From: Anaeramoeba flamelloides | Taxonomy: Eukaryota; Metamonada; Anaeramoebidae | DNA length: 64,000 nucleotides | Assembly (NCBI GenBank): GCA_027625915.1 | Contig: JANTQA010000051.1 | Span: 6,634,501 to 6,698,500, forward strand | Direction of reading: 5' to 3' | Part shown: one piece after another, positions 23,165-37,818 of the stretch | Numbering within the stretch: the first letter of the stretch is position 1 | Layout: each line of letters begins with the position of its first letter | The notes under the pieces: model-generated | Databases searched by the model: none | Seen by the model: only the letters and a program-made list of their open reading frames with translations | What the model was told of the DNA's origin: nothing | Position numbers and translations under genes: made by a program

Positions 23165-26100
23165 ATTTTATTTGATCTATTTTTATGAAAAAATTTCAAT
23201 GTATATGAAGTTGTGTTAGCAGTAATTCTTTTTCTTTACAGAAAATATTTCTTCATTAATTAGTATCGCTATTAATTTTAATCAAAAATCTAATAACTTC
23301 TATTTTGATAAAATAAAGATAGATCATTTTTTTTTAAATATTTTTTCTTTTTATTCTTTTTTAGTTTGACTTTTTTTTTTTTTAATATTTTCCTAATAAT
23401 AATAATAATAATTTTTGATATTTACAGGATTTGTTAAATTATTTAAGATCACTAAACTTTATAGAATTTTGGGATATAAGTTTTAATAAATTAATAAATT
23501 GAAATGGTTATTATATATCAGTATTAAAATTTTGCATATGTTTTTAAAGTTTCAAATTTTGACTTTTTAAAGAACTTATTGTTTGATTGGTATTATAATA
23601 TTTGATTAAAGCCAAAAGATTATTTATTGGTTGTGGTTATATTGAACTTAAAACCTTCAAATATATCAAATAGAACAGACAATATCACTTTTAAGGTACA
23701 AACTTGAAACAAGAATTAAGGTGGTAGGGGTAGAAAATCCCCAATTTAAATAATAATTTTTTTTGTATTAAAAAAAAATTATTTGTAAACTGGTATCCAA
23801 AAATTGGTCTTGATTTGGAATTTTTTTATGCCTTAAATTTTGTTGAAATTTTGTAGATTGTAAGTAGAAATGATTGAAATACTTTTAAAAGTGATAGTGA
23901 TACAATATGTCCTTAATTAAATTAAACACTATTTTTTCTGATTAAAAATTTTGGAAATCTAGGCTTATAACTTAATTCAATTAACCACTGGTATAATTTT
24001 TTTTAGAATAAAAACAATCTCAACTTGTGAATATCGAAAATATTTTTTGAAATTACTGTGCACATTTTTGATTTTTTTTTGAAAAATTGGGGTTGAGAAA
24101 ATTTTGAAATCGAAAAATAAGCTAATATATTAAATTAGAATACCTTTTCAGAGATTTTGTCTTTTTAAATAATTTTTTTTTTAATTTTACCATATGAAAA
24201 TAAAAAAAACATTTGAAGACCAAATTAGTGCCTTTTGAAAATAAAATTCCCATAATTTCGAATTTTTTTTAGTAATTGAGTTAAAACAAGAAAGTGTATA
24301 TAAAAATATACATAATTTCAACTTTGAATTCAATCATTTTGGCAAAAAATGTTTTCTAGAAAAAGTTAAATTGAAACTTTATTTATTTTAATTTTATCAT
24401 TTTGTTTTTTTAATTGTATCAATAGAGGGTATTTAATCGGTTTTCAATTTTTAGTGTTTTTTGGGTAGTTGGGGCATATAATCTAAATTTCATAATATAT
24501 TGTGTATGTTAAATTTGAATTTTGAATTGTATTTGTATTGTTTTGAAGGGTTTTCCCCTCACAAGGAAAAGTTTGAAAATAAATCATTTTTTCTCTATTT
24601 TAATTTTTCTACAATATTTTGATAAAATGGAAAATGAAAATGCAAATTTTGGAAAGAAGTAAAAGATGAATTAATGAAAAAGTTGGTTTCAAATATGAAA
24701 AAGAGATTATATTTAGTTATTAAAATGAAAGAAGAACCGGTTAACGGTTTTTACTATTTTTTTAAATTTTCTATTTTTTCTGTAATATTTATTTCAAAAT
24801 AAATTTCCCAATTTTTTTGAATTATTTTTTTTTTTTTTTTTTTCTTTTATTTTTAGACTAAAAATAAATATCTCTTGGATATATAAATGTATATTAAAAC
24901 ATAAATTTTTATATTATAATAGATAACTTCCATTATTAAAAATATTTTTATTTAAAATTTGATTTTTAAAGGGCCAATGATTTTAAAATGGAGTTTATTT
25001 AAGAAATTTCTTCAAATAAATATTATTATATCTTTTTTCTATCTTTTGTTTGGTTTCTTATTGAAAAATATTGTTAAAATTGGTTTAATATATGTAGTTT
25101 TATTGTGCATTACTTTCAAGATTGTTTTTTGTAAATAATGAAGGTTTATTTGCCCATTTGATTTGAAATCAAAAAAAATATTGCTGTAAAAATCATAATA
25201 GAAATATACCTTGATCAAAGATAATATAATAAAACACAGTTGATATAATTAATTAAAGAACTTTTTAACAAAAAACTTTTTTATGGTATGACGTGTAATA
25301 AAAATTTTATTATAACTTTTTTGTACAATTTTATTATTTTTTTTTATTATTTTTGAATATTTTATTATTTGAAAAATAAAATTATATATATTAATAACAA
25401 TTTATTTATTCTATTTTTTTTTTTTAAAAAAAGATAATTTCACAATTCAATACGCTTTTTTTTATCATTTTTTAAGGATAAAACAATTTTAACCATATTT
25501 ATTGGTTATTTTTTTTTATCGGGTTGTAGTTTTTTATATCCAAAATTTATAACACATTTTATAACATATTATATCTTCTATAACATATTACAAATTTTTA
25601 TCATACCATTTTAACAAAAAAATATTTTATAATTATTTATTTATTTATAATACCAGTTCTACTTTTAAGGTGCAAGCTTTAAATAAAATACAAGACACAA
25701 AAAATCCTATTAAAGCAGAAAATTGAAATTCCAGTAAAATAATTTATGTTAAAAAAAAAATCCTAAAAATATGTCTTAATTTGAGATTATTTTGTTCCTT
25801 AAATTTCGTTGGAAGTTTGGATCTTAAAAGTGGAATTTATTGTATAAAACAAGGTTTATTTCTTATGATTCTGTTTTTATTTGACAAACATATTTTACTC
25901 ATATATTCAAAAAAAATCATTTTTTAAAAAAACGAATTACATATCCTTACACAATTTGAAATTCCCACGATACAATAAAATCTTATGAATAATTTCTATT
26001 GATTTATCTTTTTGAAAAAAAGGTGAAATGAGGGAAAAAAGAACAACAATTTTTTTTGATCGAGAACCTAACTGATATTGATAATTATGATCAATTACTG

Positions 26101-28001
26101 TTGTCAAAATAATATAAGCAAACAAGTTTAATCCGTGTTTCTGATGAAACAAAAATTGTTGTTCTTTTTTGAGAGGGGCTATACATTAATCGGTAAAAGA
26201 AAGCCACGATAAACACAAAGTAAATATCTTATTGATTTCAAAATTTTCTATTATTTAAAAAAAAATTCTAAAAATCAAGGATTAAATTGCAAGATTTATC
26301 TCAAAAAATCGAATTAAAATTTTTAAATATCATCAATAAAAAAAAATCAAAAAAAAGAATTTCAAAAAAATTCAACAAATTACATTCCAAATTAAAATAT
26401 ACATAAAATATCAAGAAATTTGCTTTTATGTTCGATACTGGTTTGGTATGCTATTAGTTTGTTTAATAGATCTTTAATTTGAACAAGAAAAAAAAAAATC
26501 AACGATGTTTTATTTTGAAACTCAGATTTTAAGGCTTTAGATAAGTATTTTTTACATCACCATAATAAAAGAGATAATCACTTTAAATCCAAAATGGGGT
26601 CTTAAACACAATAAATTTTTTTACAATTCTTTCTGAAAGTAATACAGTGATCAAAATAATGAATACACAACGACTATAATCCTTGTTTCAAAATAAAACG
26701 TCGGTGATTTTTTTTTTTCTTGTTCAAATTAAAGATCTATTCAACAAACTAATAGTATACCAAACCAGTATCGATTTTAAAAGTAAAGGCCTGGTTATTT
26801 TTAGTAAATTTTAAATTATTCATGCAAATAGTTGAATATTTTTCATAATATTCTCAATTTTTTGAAATTATTTTTTTTTATTGTGATAAAAGTTTCATAA
26901 AAATTTACTCTATTTTTTGAGATAAATTTTGTAATTTGATCCTTCATTTTTAGAATTTTTTTTTAAATAATAGAACTTTAAGAAACCAATATCATATTTT
27001 TTTAGGGTTTATTATCAGTTTCTTTGATCGGTTCATGTAAAGGTCTTCTATAACAAAAAAAACACGCTTTTTGATCTTGAAACACCTATTAAATTTTTTT
27101 GCATGCTTTATTTGAACTACAGAGGAGGTTTTTCTTCGATTAATAAATTATCAAAAATTCTTTAATAAACAATATAAGTTTTTGGAGATCTTGATATCAA
27201 CTTATCACATTCGATCACAAACGGGGTTCAGAATTATTTTTGTTTGTTTAGTTGTGATTATAGAATAAATTATTCAATGAAACGTTAAAAGTTTTTCTTT
27301 CGTTTTTTGGTTACATTTTTTGTTTTGTGAAAGTTTATCCCAATTAAAAAAATTTCTTGAACTTTTTTTCCATGGTAGTAAGTAATCAGACACAAACCTA
27401 AATAATGTTTTTTGTCTAATTTTCTGCAAAGTAATTTTTGAAATAAGGAACTGAAAATATAATTTGAGACAAATTTATTTCAAGTATTTTGGATAGGCTT
27501 GAATTCCAATAATCTTGAAAAGGGGCAATATTTATAGAAAAATTAACCAAATTGTAAATCATTAATACATTTTTCAACAATATCCTTAAAAAAAAATAAG
27601 ACTGTTTTAATTTGATTAAAATAAAATTTATAAAATCTTGAATTAGACAAACAATTTTCGCTTGAATCAAAACAGAAACAGAAAAGGAACAAAAATTCTG
27701 TTCATTATCAAAAATTCAAATATTTTATTTTTTTTACCGTTATTTTTTGAAAGGACAAAAATAATAATCTTTTGAAACCATGAATAAACATTTTGTTTGA
27801 ATAACAAATCTTGTAAAAATTTTTGTCGAATTAAAATTAAATTTCAATCAGAAAATCGAAATTATTAATTTAATAACCAAGGTTACAATAACAATTTTAT
27901 AGAAGAAAAATTTTTTAACGTATATCTTGAACATTTTTCATGAATGAAATTTTTTAGAAAATCATTTTTTTTTACAAAACTCATTCAAAGTAAAAATTAT
28001 A
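23165..28001. other. Intergenic region, 4.8 kb
   Basis: The region lies between the CARMIL-like gene and the sirtuin, both on plus. An AATAAA occurs about 140 bp after the CARMIL-like stop and may be its polyadenylation signal. The main structure is the large palindrome at 26178-27042. Two stretches near 23680-23870 and 25660-25845 look weakly related to each other (CTTTTAAGGT.CAA start, a GT(C)TTAATTTGA/TTGATTTGG block, CCTTAAATTT end). No gene is supported. Confidence 0.5.
26178..27042. repeat. Large imperfect palindrome: ~350 bp inverted arms with ~160 bp spacer
   Basis: The left arm (about 26178-26530) and the reverse complement of the right arm (about 26690-27042) share long blocks. These are TTCTATTATTTAAAAAAAAA followed by TTCTAAAAAT, the ATTTATCTCAAAAAAT region, GATACTGGTTTGGTAT.CTAT, TAGTTTGTTTAATAGATC, TTAATTTGAACAAG and CG.CGTTTTATTTTGAAAC. 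The outer parts are more diverged. There is no coding sequence in the arms or spacer. It could be a foldback-type DNA element or a long-TIR MITE. A solo arm relative lies in intron 1 of the CARMIL-like gene. Confidence 0.7.
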
Positions 28002-29489
<1,488 letters not shown>

Positions 29490-32400
29490 TACCTTAACAA
29501 AATTTTTTAAATAGTTGTTCATAAATTAATCATCTCTCCCAGATTATACAACACACATCTAAACATTAATATATATATATATATATATATATATTAATAC
29601 AACATTTTTAACAATTAACTTTTTTTTTTTTATTTTATTTTATTTATAAAAATAATTTTATGAATAAATAAATTTTCATTTATCATAACTGATAAAAGAA
29701 ATTTTTGTAATAATAATTAAAAAAAAAAAAAAAAATTAAATACATGACTTTAATGTTTAATTTTATTTTGGTTTTATTTTCTTGTTTAATTTGGATTTGT
29801 CTTATTTTTGTGAAACAAAAAAATAAATACGCCAAAGATTCAAACATTTTTTAAAAGTTATTTGAAAATTGAATTGAGACAGAATAGAAGTAAAACTGAT
29901 CTAAACCAGTGGATTTTTTCAAGTCTAATAAAAAATGAAAAACCGAATTGAAACCCCTAGAAACCTAATATCTAACTTATATTTTCTCAATCTCGATTTT
30001 AAACGAATCAAGATTATTAAAGGCAAATGTACTGAAAAACAAACTATTTATTTGTAATTGTAAATCTAGGAAACCAAGCATAAGACACTTTTTATGACAA
30101 ATCCTATTTTGTAATTGGCAATTTTCAGCAATAACTCTTAATATTCAATCTGAATTATTTTTTGATTAATTGTGATAAATATCTTTTAATTAAAATAAAC
30201 CAAACGTGAAAATTAATTAATTTGGGAATTTTCGATTTTTAATGGTATATCTCCATCAAAAATCTTTTTTTTTTTGTTAAATATTATTTAATACAAGATT
30301 ATGGCTCAAACACCCTGTATTATAGAAAATAAATTTAAATAACTAAACCTATAAACAAAGATTTTTAAAAAAACTATAATTAAAATGAGAAAGATAAACA
30401 ATATCGAAAATTCCTTATTTTATGAAAGATTTTGATTTTGAAATAAAATATTGATCATGATAACAACAACTTTGAATCTTTTTTATCAATGTAAGATAAT
30501 TTAAGTTAATCACCACACCCCTTTATTAAAAGTATATTATCAATATTGGTATTTTTTTTTTACTTTAACAAATTTTGTTAATTTTACAATTTTTACGAAA
30601 GTTCACTATTAATTTTACACCCTTTCAAAAAAAAAAAAAAATATACACACATAACGAAATATTTTTTTTACAAAAAATTAAAGATTTGATAATTTATTAC
30701 TTTTTGATAACCGCCTTTAGAATAAACATAATTGGATAATAAAAGATCCTAGGCCAAGAATTATTTTAAAAGATATTTAACAATTAAAGTCGGGTTATCC
30801 AATTTACATGGTTCTATTAAGAGTTTTTTCAAATTTAATCGTAAAAAATTCGAATATTTGGTTTTTTTCACCTTTAAGAGGTTATAATCATATATTTGAA
30901 AAGAATTTTAATTAATAAACATCTTTCAAACAGATAACCAATTATTTTTTTATTAACGAATCATTTATTGATTTAAATTGAAAAAAATAGTTTGTTTTGG
31001 ATTTTTCAGTTAGATTGTTTTTAATTTTTGAAATGAACAGAAAATTTCTTTTTATTCAAAAAATAAAAAAAAACCCCACAGTTAAGTTTTCTTGAGTTTT
31101 CTGTTTCTTTGTAAAAACCCTCAATTTTCGTAAGTTTTTTTGGAGTTTTCTATTTATTTATGAAGTGGTCTAGGTTTTTTACGACTTTTTGAAATAAACA
31201 GAAAATTTTAATATATTTTCGGTTTATTTCAAAAAGTAAAAAAAACCTAACGAAAATCTATTGATTTTCCAAATAATTAGAAAACTCAAAAAAACCTATC
31301 TGCAAATTAGAGGAATTGACAACCCCCCCCCCCCTACTAAATAAAAAAACAAAAAAAAAGACAATTTTTTTTATATATTGAATAATTTTCTTTTTTTCAA
31401 GAAATCCAAATTGGTGGGTGTAAGACAAATGCGTTAGGAGTTAAGTTGGAAAAAAAATTCTGATTTCTGGGATGTAAAACAAAATTATTATTTAGGTTTG
31501 GATTTGTTTGTGTTTTTTGAAAAAAAAAATTATTATTTTTTTTAGGTGATTGAGTAAAAGGGAAATAAATCTTTCAATTGACAACACAAAACTCAAGGTA
31601 TTTGTTTATTCACTTACGAACCAATCTCTTTGACTTACACTCATTAATTCAGTTTTTGGGGAAAAAAAAAATCAATTGTTGAAATTTTTTATTTTTTCAT
31701 CCTTAGAATTTCAACAAACATAAGATCGATCAGATAAGTACCAAAATTATTAGTCACTAAGCTAACACAAGAAACTCTTTTATCATTCTTCAGAGATTGT
31801 AAACCTTAAAATGAATGAGATAAATTGAAATAGTGAAAAATAATCACTGATCGATAATTTTTTTTTTGAAATTACTTTATCATATGAGTTATACCAAAGG
31901 GATGAGTTTTTAATTTTGAAAATACCTGGAAAAGGTAAACTCTTTGTTACACAACCCTCTGGTGATTTTGGTCTTTGTAAATCGTTTTTTTCATTTGAAA
32001 AAGATAAAAACAAAAAGTTGTCTATCGACCGATAAGCTCTTTTTCTCAATTTTCGAGGTACCTCCAAAAACTTAATTATCAATTTTGAAAAAAAAAAGTC
32101 ACAAATCTTGGTTTGAGAAATACTAGTCGAATAAATTGAAAAAATTAAAATTACAAAGATCAAGATTACATCTTTTAAGATATTTTTTATGATGATTTGT
32201 AAAGTTTACCAAAAAAAAATTTCATCACGAAATATGATGTTTATCTACATAATTTTTATTGTAGAAAAACAACATTTGAAATATAAACAAAAAAAAAAAT
32301 CAAAATTGATCAGGAATTTCCATTTAAAATTGAAAGAAAAAAATATCTTTTCAAATTAAAGTACTCAATTCTGATCCAAATCAATAATCTTCCCTTTTCT

Positions 32401-33084
32401 CTTCTGTGACTCCTAAAAAAAAATCCAAGTAAAGTAAACCCTTTTGTTTTTAGCAGGTATCACTAGAATTTACAACCTTTTTAGTCTCAAGCAAATTTTT
32501 TTCTTTTCTTGTTTATATGTTTGATTTTAAGGAAAAACCTATTTTTACATTTACACTCAAAACATATCAGCCAAAAATTGACGAACTTAGAAATGACTCT
32601 GAAAATGAATAAAAAAAAAAAAAAGATTAATTAAAACAACCCAACCCAAGCAAAACAACCGAAAAAAAAATCAACAAGAAATCTGAAAAAGAAATTTTTT
32701 ATTGTATACCGTGCCACCAAACTTTCCAACACCCAACCTCAATTTTACATTTAACTCCTCACAAAATTTTCAAATGAACTCGATAATTGTCCACACTTTT
32801 TGTCTCATAGTCTCCCAAAACCCAAATACAAAACAAAATATTTCAGAACTGTAATTTCTAAGAAATAATTAGGGTCACTGTGATCTAAACCACAAATTTT
32901 ACTATTTTTATTCTTTGATCCGAATGATTTTTTCATTTTTGATTTTATTTTTGGAGTTATTTTTTTTTGTGTTAAAAATTCAATAATTGCTTCAATTTTC
33001 TTCTCCAAACTCATTTTGTAATTCCAAATTTTTTCCCTTACTTTTTTTTCCACAAAGCCCCAATACAAAAAAAAAAAAAAACTT
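29490..33084. other. Intergenic region, 3.6 kb
   Basis: The region contains a TA microsatellite (about 29568-29593), a palindromic repeat cluster (about 31023-31292), a C13 homopolymer just after it (about 31323-31335) and a lone coding-like open stretch at 31844-32035. The 32630-33080 part upstream of the next gene is C-rich on plus, unlike the rest, and may be its promoter and 5' UTR. A minus-strand frame at 32805-33014 (from an internal ATG, MSLEKKIEAIIEFLTQKK) is possible but unsupported. Confidence 0.45.
31023..31292. repeat. Nested palindromic repeat cluster
   Basis: A hairpin at about 31168-31248 pairs TAGGTTTTTTACGACTTTTT followed by GAAATAAACAGAAAAT with its near reverse complement. 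A shorter version of the same palindrome sits just upstream at about 31023-31077 (GAAATGAACAGAAAATTTC). The outer flanks pair again (GGAGTTTTCTA against TAGAAAACTCAAAAAAAC). It has no coding content, and its end is followed by a run of C. Confidence 0.6.
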
Positions 33085-34542
33085 ATGGATCAACCAATAA
33101 TATCCCCCAAGATGGAGATCAAAAAAGATACACCTTTCCGCGATGCAGGATCTTTTCGTGAAAGATTAGAATTTTTGATTAAATGGTATCCACAGGACAT
33201 TCATGGGCTAGAACTTAAGCACTTAGAAAACCTTTCTTCACAACCCAATGAATCAAACCTTGCAAAGCCAAGTCTTGTTCGAATAAAACGCGATTGTCTT
33301 AATGATCTCGTGAAAATCCTGGAGAAACCCAAGAAATCGTTACAACGAGGATTGGCAACATTTTTTCGAAGCTCGTTTGGGCTTTATAATGTTTCAAACT
33401 ATAACCGTGAGTGGCTAGTTTTTGGGAAGAAACCAAAGAACGAGACGAACAAAAAGAAAAAAATAAGAAAAAAAACATCTCGTTTTGTAAAAAAAAAAAC
33501 AACAAAAACACAAAGAAAAACAAAAACCAAAACCCAATTACCAACAACTTGGCCGAAAATTGAGACCAAACAATTAACAAAAAAACAAATAGTTACCAAA
33601 AGACAACAAACACAAAGACAGAAATCTATGTCTTATAATAACGATAATGAGAAAATTCGCAAAAGTAACCCAAAAATAAATATTGGGATCCAACAGAAGG
33701 AAAAGCACCAACAATACTTTCGATACAATAATCGTACGCGACTTGATAATAAGATGATCAATAATATGAAAGGTAGAGAGAATAAAATTAAAAATGAGAA
33801 AACTAATGATAATAATTCGATGATCCATAATCTTAATAATAATGCTAACACAAATATTGAGATTAATACTAATATTAATATTAATACCAAGATTAAAACT
33901 AATACTAATAATGATGGTAATTTTAATAATGTTTTTGAAAATAAACTACAATTAACCAAAGAACCAAATATTAATTTAAGGAAAAGACTATTTATTAATG
34001 TTGAGTCATCAATTAATTATCGTCAATTTCAAAATTTTGAACAAAAAAACCAACAAAAAAAACGTAATTTAATTACCAAAATAATAAAACATCAACAAAA
34101 ACTAAGCAAAGAAAAAATACAAGAACAAGAACAAGAACAACAACCACAACAAATTAAAGAAAAAATACAAGAAAAAGAACAAGAACAAAAACAAATCCAA
34201 AAACAAGAGGAAAATTTAGCAAAATTTACAATATCACGACCAAAACTTTCCCCTCAAAATAACCAACAGCCCCACTTTCAGTCGGGAAATTGGAAAGATT
34301 TTAAAAATAAAGTCAATTTAAATAATTTACAACACCAACAAAATCACCCTTTCAAATTTGAAGATCAATTTAATATCCAATTAAACAAGCCGTTTGAAAA
34401 CAATATTAAAAATGAAAATGGATTAAAAGATAGCTGCGAAGGCTTGTTTATGGTTCGTGATCCATTTTCATTCGAAGAAGACTCACAGTTTGTTTTATTA
34501 CAAAACCAACCAGAAATGGATAATTTCCATGAATTTCTTTAA
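33085..34542 (+). CDS. Unrecognised protein with a Lys/Asn/Gln-rich body, 485 aa
   Basis: A complete single-exon frame runs from the ATG at 33085 to a TAA at 34540. Residues 1 to about 115 have ordinary composition and look folded (FRERLEFLIKWYPQDIHGLE, LNDLVKILEKPKKSLQRGLA, then NREWLVFGKK). I do not recognise the domain. Residues of about 118-170 are strongly basic (KKKIRKKTSRFVKKKTTK). Residues of about 175-400 are low-complexity Asn/Thr/Ile and Gln/Glu/Lys repeats (NTNININTKIKTNTNN; EQEQEQQPQQIKEK). The last 60 residues return to mixed composition with acidic and aromatic positions (CEGLFMVRDPFSFEED), which could be a short interaction motif. The basic stretch suggests a nuclear or nucleic-acid-associated protein, but that is a guess. 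An AATAAA (34734) follows about 190 bp after the stop. Confidence 0.75.
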   Translation: MDQPIISPKMEIKKDTPFRDAGSFRERLEFLIKWYPQDIHGLELKHLENLSSQPNESNLAKPSLVRIKRDCLNDLVKILEKPKKSLQRGLATFFRSSFGLYNVSNYNREWLVFGKKPKNETNKKKKIRKKTSRFVKKKTTKTQRKTKTKTQLPTTWPKIETKQLTKKQIVTKRQQTQRQKSMSYNNDNEKIRKSNPKINIGIQQKEKHQQYFRYNNRTRLDNKMINNMKGRENKIKNEKTNDNNSMIHNLNNNANTNIEINTNININTKIKTNTNNDGNFNNVFENKLQLTKEPNINLRKRLFINVESSINYRQFQNFEQKNQQKKRNLITKIIKHQQKLSKEKIQEQEQEQQPQQIKEKIQEKEQEQKQIQKQEENLAKFTISRPKLSPQNNQQPHFQSGNWKDFKNKVNLNNLQHQQNHPFKFEDQFNIQLNKPFENNIKNENGLKDSCEGLFMVRDPFSFEEDSQFVLLQNQPEMDNFHEFL

Positions 34543-37500
34543 GAAATAATATTTTTTTAAATTATATTGTATTATTTATTTTTGAAAATTTCATAATTAA
34601 TTTTGTTAATCATAAAATTATTAACATTATTATGATTATGATTATGATTATCATTATGATGATTATTATTATTATTTTCTTTTTCTTTTTCTTTTTTTTA
34701 CTAAGCTTTGTAAAAGCTTGGTATAATATTTTGAATAAAAAATTAATCAAATAACCAAATAGTTATTGTTTGAAAAAAAAAATCAATAAAAAAATACTGA
34801 ACAAAAAAAAATTAAAAATTAATTAACAAATAAATTTAATTTAATTTTTTTTATTTTCTTTCTTACCCTTTTTTCCTGAAGAACTTGTTAATTTGATCGT
34901 ATAATTTAAAATAGATCTTTTCAATAAATTCCATTGTTGGTAGTGTCTAGTAAGAAACTTTATTCTCAAAAATTTGTTAAAGACTCAAAATCATAAATAG
35001 TAAAAAAACAACGGGAAAATAATTATTTCTCAAATTAGTTAAATTTTAAAATTGGTCAAATTCATCAATTTAATTGAAATTTATTTGCCCTGGGTCTTTA
35101 ACCCCCCTTTCCAGCTAGGTTAAGGCATGTTGGGGAATTTTAGAGTATATTTGTATACCTGGGTGGTTTTGTGGTTTGGAGGGTATTTTGAGAGAATTTT
35201 TAAAAGGATTTTGAAAAAAAAATAATTAAGAGACCAATATACTTTCATAAACTGTTTTAAATTTCACACTTAACTTTGATATTAAAATTGGGGTTTGAGC
35301 AAATTTTTGAAAATATTTCATATTTATGATTTTAAAAATTTTGAATTTTCTACAATTTAAGTAATAAAATACTTCCAATCGCAAAATAATATTTTTAATT
35401 TTTCCACCCACAATCCTTAAAAGCCATTAAAAACTTTCAGACCCTTACCAATATGAAAAAATTCAATTCTTCAAAATTAAAAAAAGTAATATGGCCAGTT
35501 TTGAAATTTAATAATATATCCAAAAAAATCACAATATTATAGAGTTTTTCAAACTTCCAATTCAAACAACTTTTAATATAAAGTATAAATATTTTTCTAC
35601 TTCATCTCTCTCTTCAAATAATACCAAAATAATGTAAATTGGACTGTTTGAAATGATGAAACTGGAGTAACAAAAAATTGAATTGCTAAACCGGTTGAAA
35701 TTTCACTCACAATTATTGATTGATCAAACATTTATACACTTCATCGAATTGCATATGTTTTAATCTATTTTACTAAATTCAACTTTAACCAAATATAGAT
35801 CCTTGTAAAAATCTTATTGATCAAAATAAACATATCAGGTAACTTTAAATAAGGAAATGAAAATAAAAAACGAAAAAAAAAAAAACAAAAATAGAAATAA
35901 TGAATAAATTAAAAATGATTTACAAATTGATGGATCTATAGTATTATTTTTTGAACTTCTTTGACTGTGTTCAAATTTTACAAATTGTTTATACTAGATA
36001 AACTTATCTGATTAATAGAAAATTTGATAACCTTTATAAATGTACCCAATTAAAAATTTAAAATGTCACAAAAATATTCCTCACTTTTTTTCACATTATA
36101 TCGCTATTCACAATTTCATATTTAAATAACATCCTTGAATTTAAAATTAAATAAACTGATTAATTCAAAAAAATGTAAAAATATTTATTCCATTTTACAT
36201 CTTTTCATTGTTTTTAACAAGGTATTAGTGTCAAAATAGATTCATCTATAAACAAAGTATGTTGAAATTGGATGTAAGTGATATTTGTCCTACATATCTC
36301 AAATAACTATTAAAAATATATTATAAATCTAATTGTAGAATAAATTATTGGATTTTTTACAAATGATCACAATTAAAAAATTTTCATTTTTAAAATTTTT
36401 TTTTAATTCTCTTTTCCAAATCTAAAAATAGAAACCCAAAGTAACACTATTCAAATATTTTAAAAAACATATTAAAACTTTTAAAAGTACCAATTTTTAT
36501 AATTGTTTAATTTAAACGTTTAAATCAATAATTATAAACATAAAAACCCAAAGACGATTTGGTTTGGTTTCCTATTTTTAAGAATAATTGTAAAATCAAT
36601 ATATTTCCAAGATTTCATAAATAATTTGTCACAAAAGATAGATTAGTAACTAAAAAATTCCATTTTTTACAAAAAAAAATTATAAATAAGGATAAAAATT
36701 TAAAATAATTCTTGAAATACCTCCAAAATACATCCGCTTCATATTAACTTTGGTTAATACCAACTTTTAATCCAAAAAATTAAAATAAAATATTTTTTCA
36801 AAATATTTTATTTTTTTGGTTTTTATTTTTGGTTCTACTTTTAAATATGACCTACCAAATAATTCGTATATGAAGATAAAAAAAAAATAACAAAAATTTG
36901 ATGAAAAGATAAAAAAAAGATTTAGATTTAAATATTAAAAATATATTTCGAGAAAAGACCATTACAAATACTTTAAATAACATTTTAAATTGAATAAAAC
37001 TTTCAGTAAAACCATTTATTTACTTATTAAAATTTACTTAAAATCGGACTTTTTTAGTACCTTACATTTAATTCACCATTTGTACATAAAAATAATAATA
37101 AATGTAATATTTAAAAGTTTTTTTAATTATATTTTAATTGGTTTATAAATATTTCTAAAATAAAAATGAATAATAATAATAATAAAAATATGGAAACAAT
37201 TGAAATTACTAAGAAAAGTAACAAAAATAATAAATTATTGTTATTTATATGTTGATGATTATAAAAGTAAATCTTTAAAATATTAAAAATTGAAAAATTT
37301 TATCACTTTTATAAGTTCTAAATATTAATTTAAAAATACTGGAATACTTTTATTAAAGAACCTTTAGCTTGGAAAAGTGAGAAAAAAAAAAAAAAAATAA
37401 CTCAAGACATTTTTTATAGTGATGATTATTAAAAAATCCGAATAATTGTATTATGCAATATTATTTACAATTGATTTTTTCATGTCATTTATACTATATT

Positions 37501-37818
37501 TTACTTATATGGTTTACTTATAATTACAATAGACTTGATTTATAATCAATCTTAGATGATATTAATCTCTTTTTCAAGTTGGATAAAAAATATAAAAAAA
37601 GATTGTTTTGGAATAAAAAATTGATTACTTTTTTCTGAATTTAACAATTAAATCCTTAAAACTAACATCTGCGCAAGTCAAAATGTAAACACTTTGAATT
37701 TGAAGTGGAAAATTCAAACATTTTTCTACCTTAAATATTTTCAAAGAACCATTTTTGTATTCCCAAATAAATCATTTTTTGTCAATCTATTCTTTTTTCT
37801 TTGTATTTTCTCAAATTA
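34543..37818. other. Intergenic region, 3.3 kb
   Basis: Just after the preceding gene come an imperfect ATTATG/ATTATC repeat (about 34620-34675), a small perfect hairpin (34703-34719, AAGCTTT-GTA-AAAGCTT) and an AATAAA. A short G/C-richer patch lies at about 35090-35190 but carries no long frame. The remainder is A/T-rich with no feature I can name. The final 100 bp before the THADA-like start are T-rich. Confidence 0.5.

Noticed and set aside
31783-32163. A 126-codon minus-strand frame
   Set aside because: It has no recognisable domain and is hydrophobic and Phe/Ser-rich. The plus strand of the same stretch reads more like protein.
32805-33068. An 87-codon minus-strand frame just upstream of the unknown gene
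   Set aside because: It starts at a non-ATG codon, is short and has no homology I can see. It overlaps the likely promoter and 5' UTR of the plus-strand gene.
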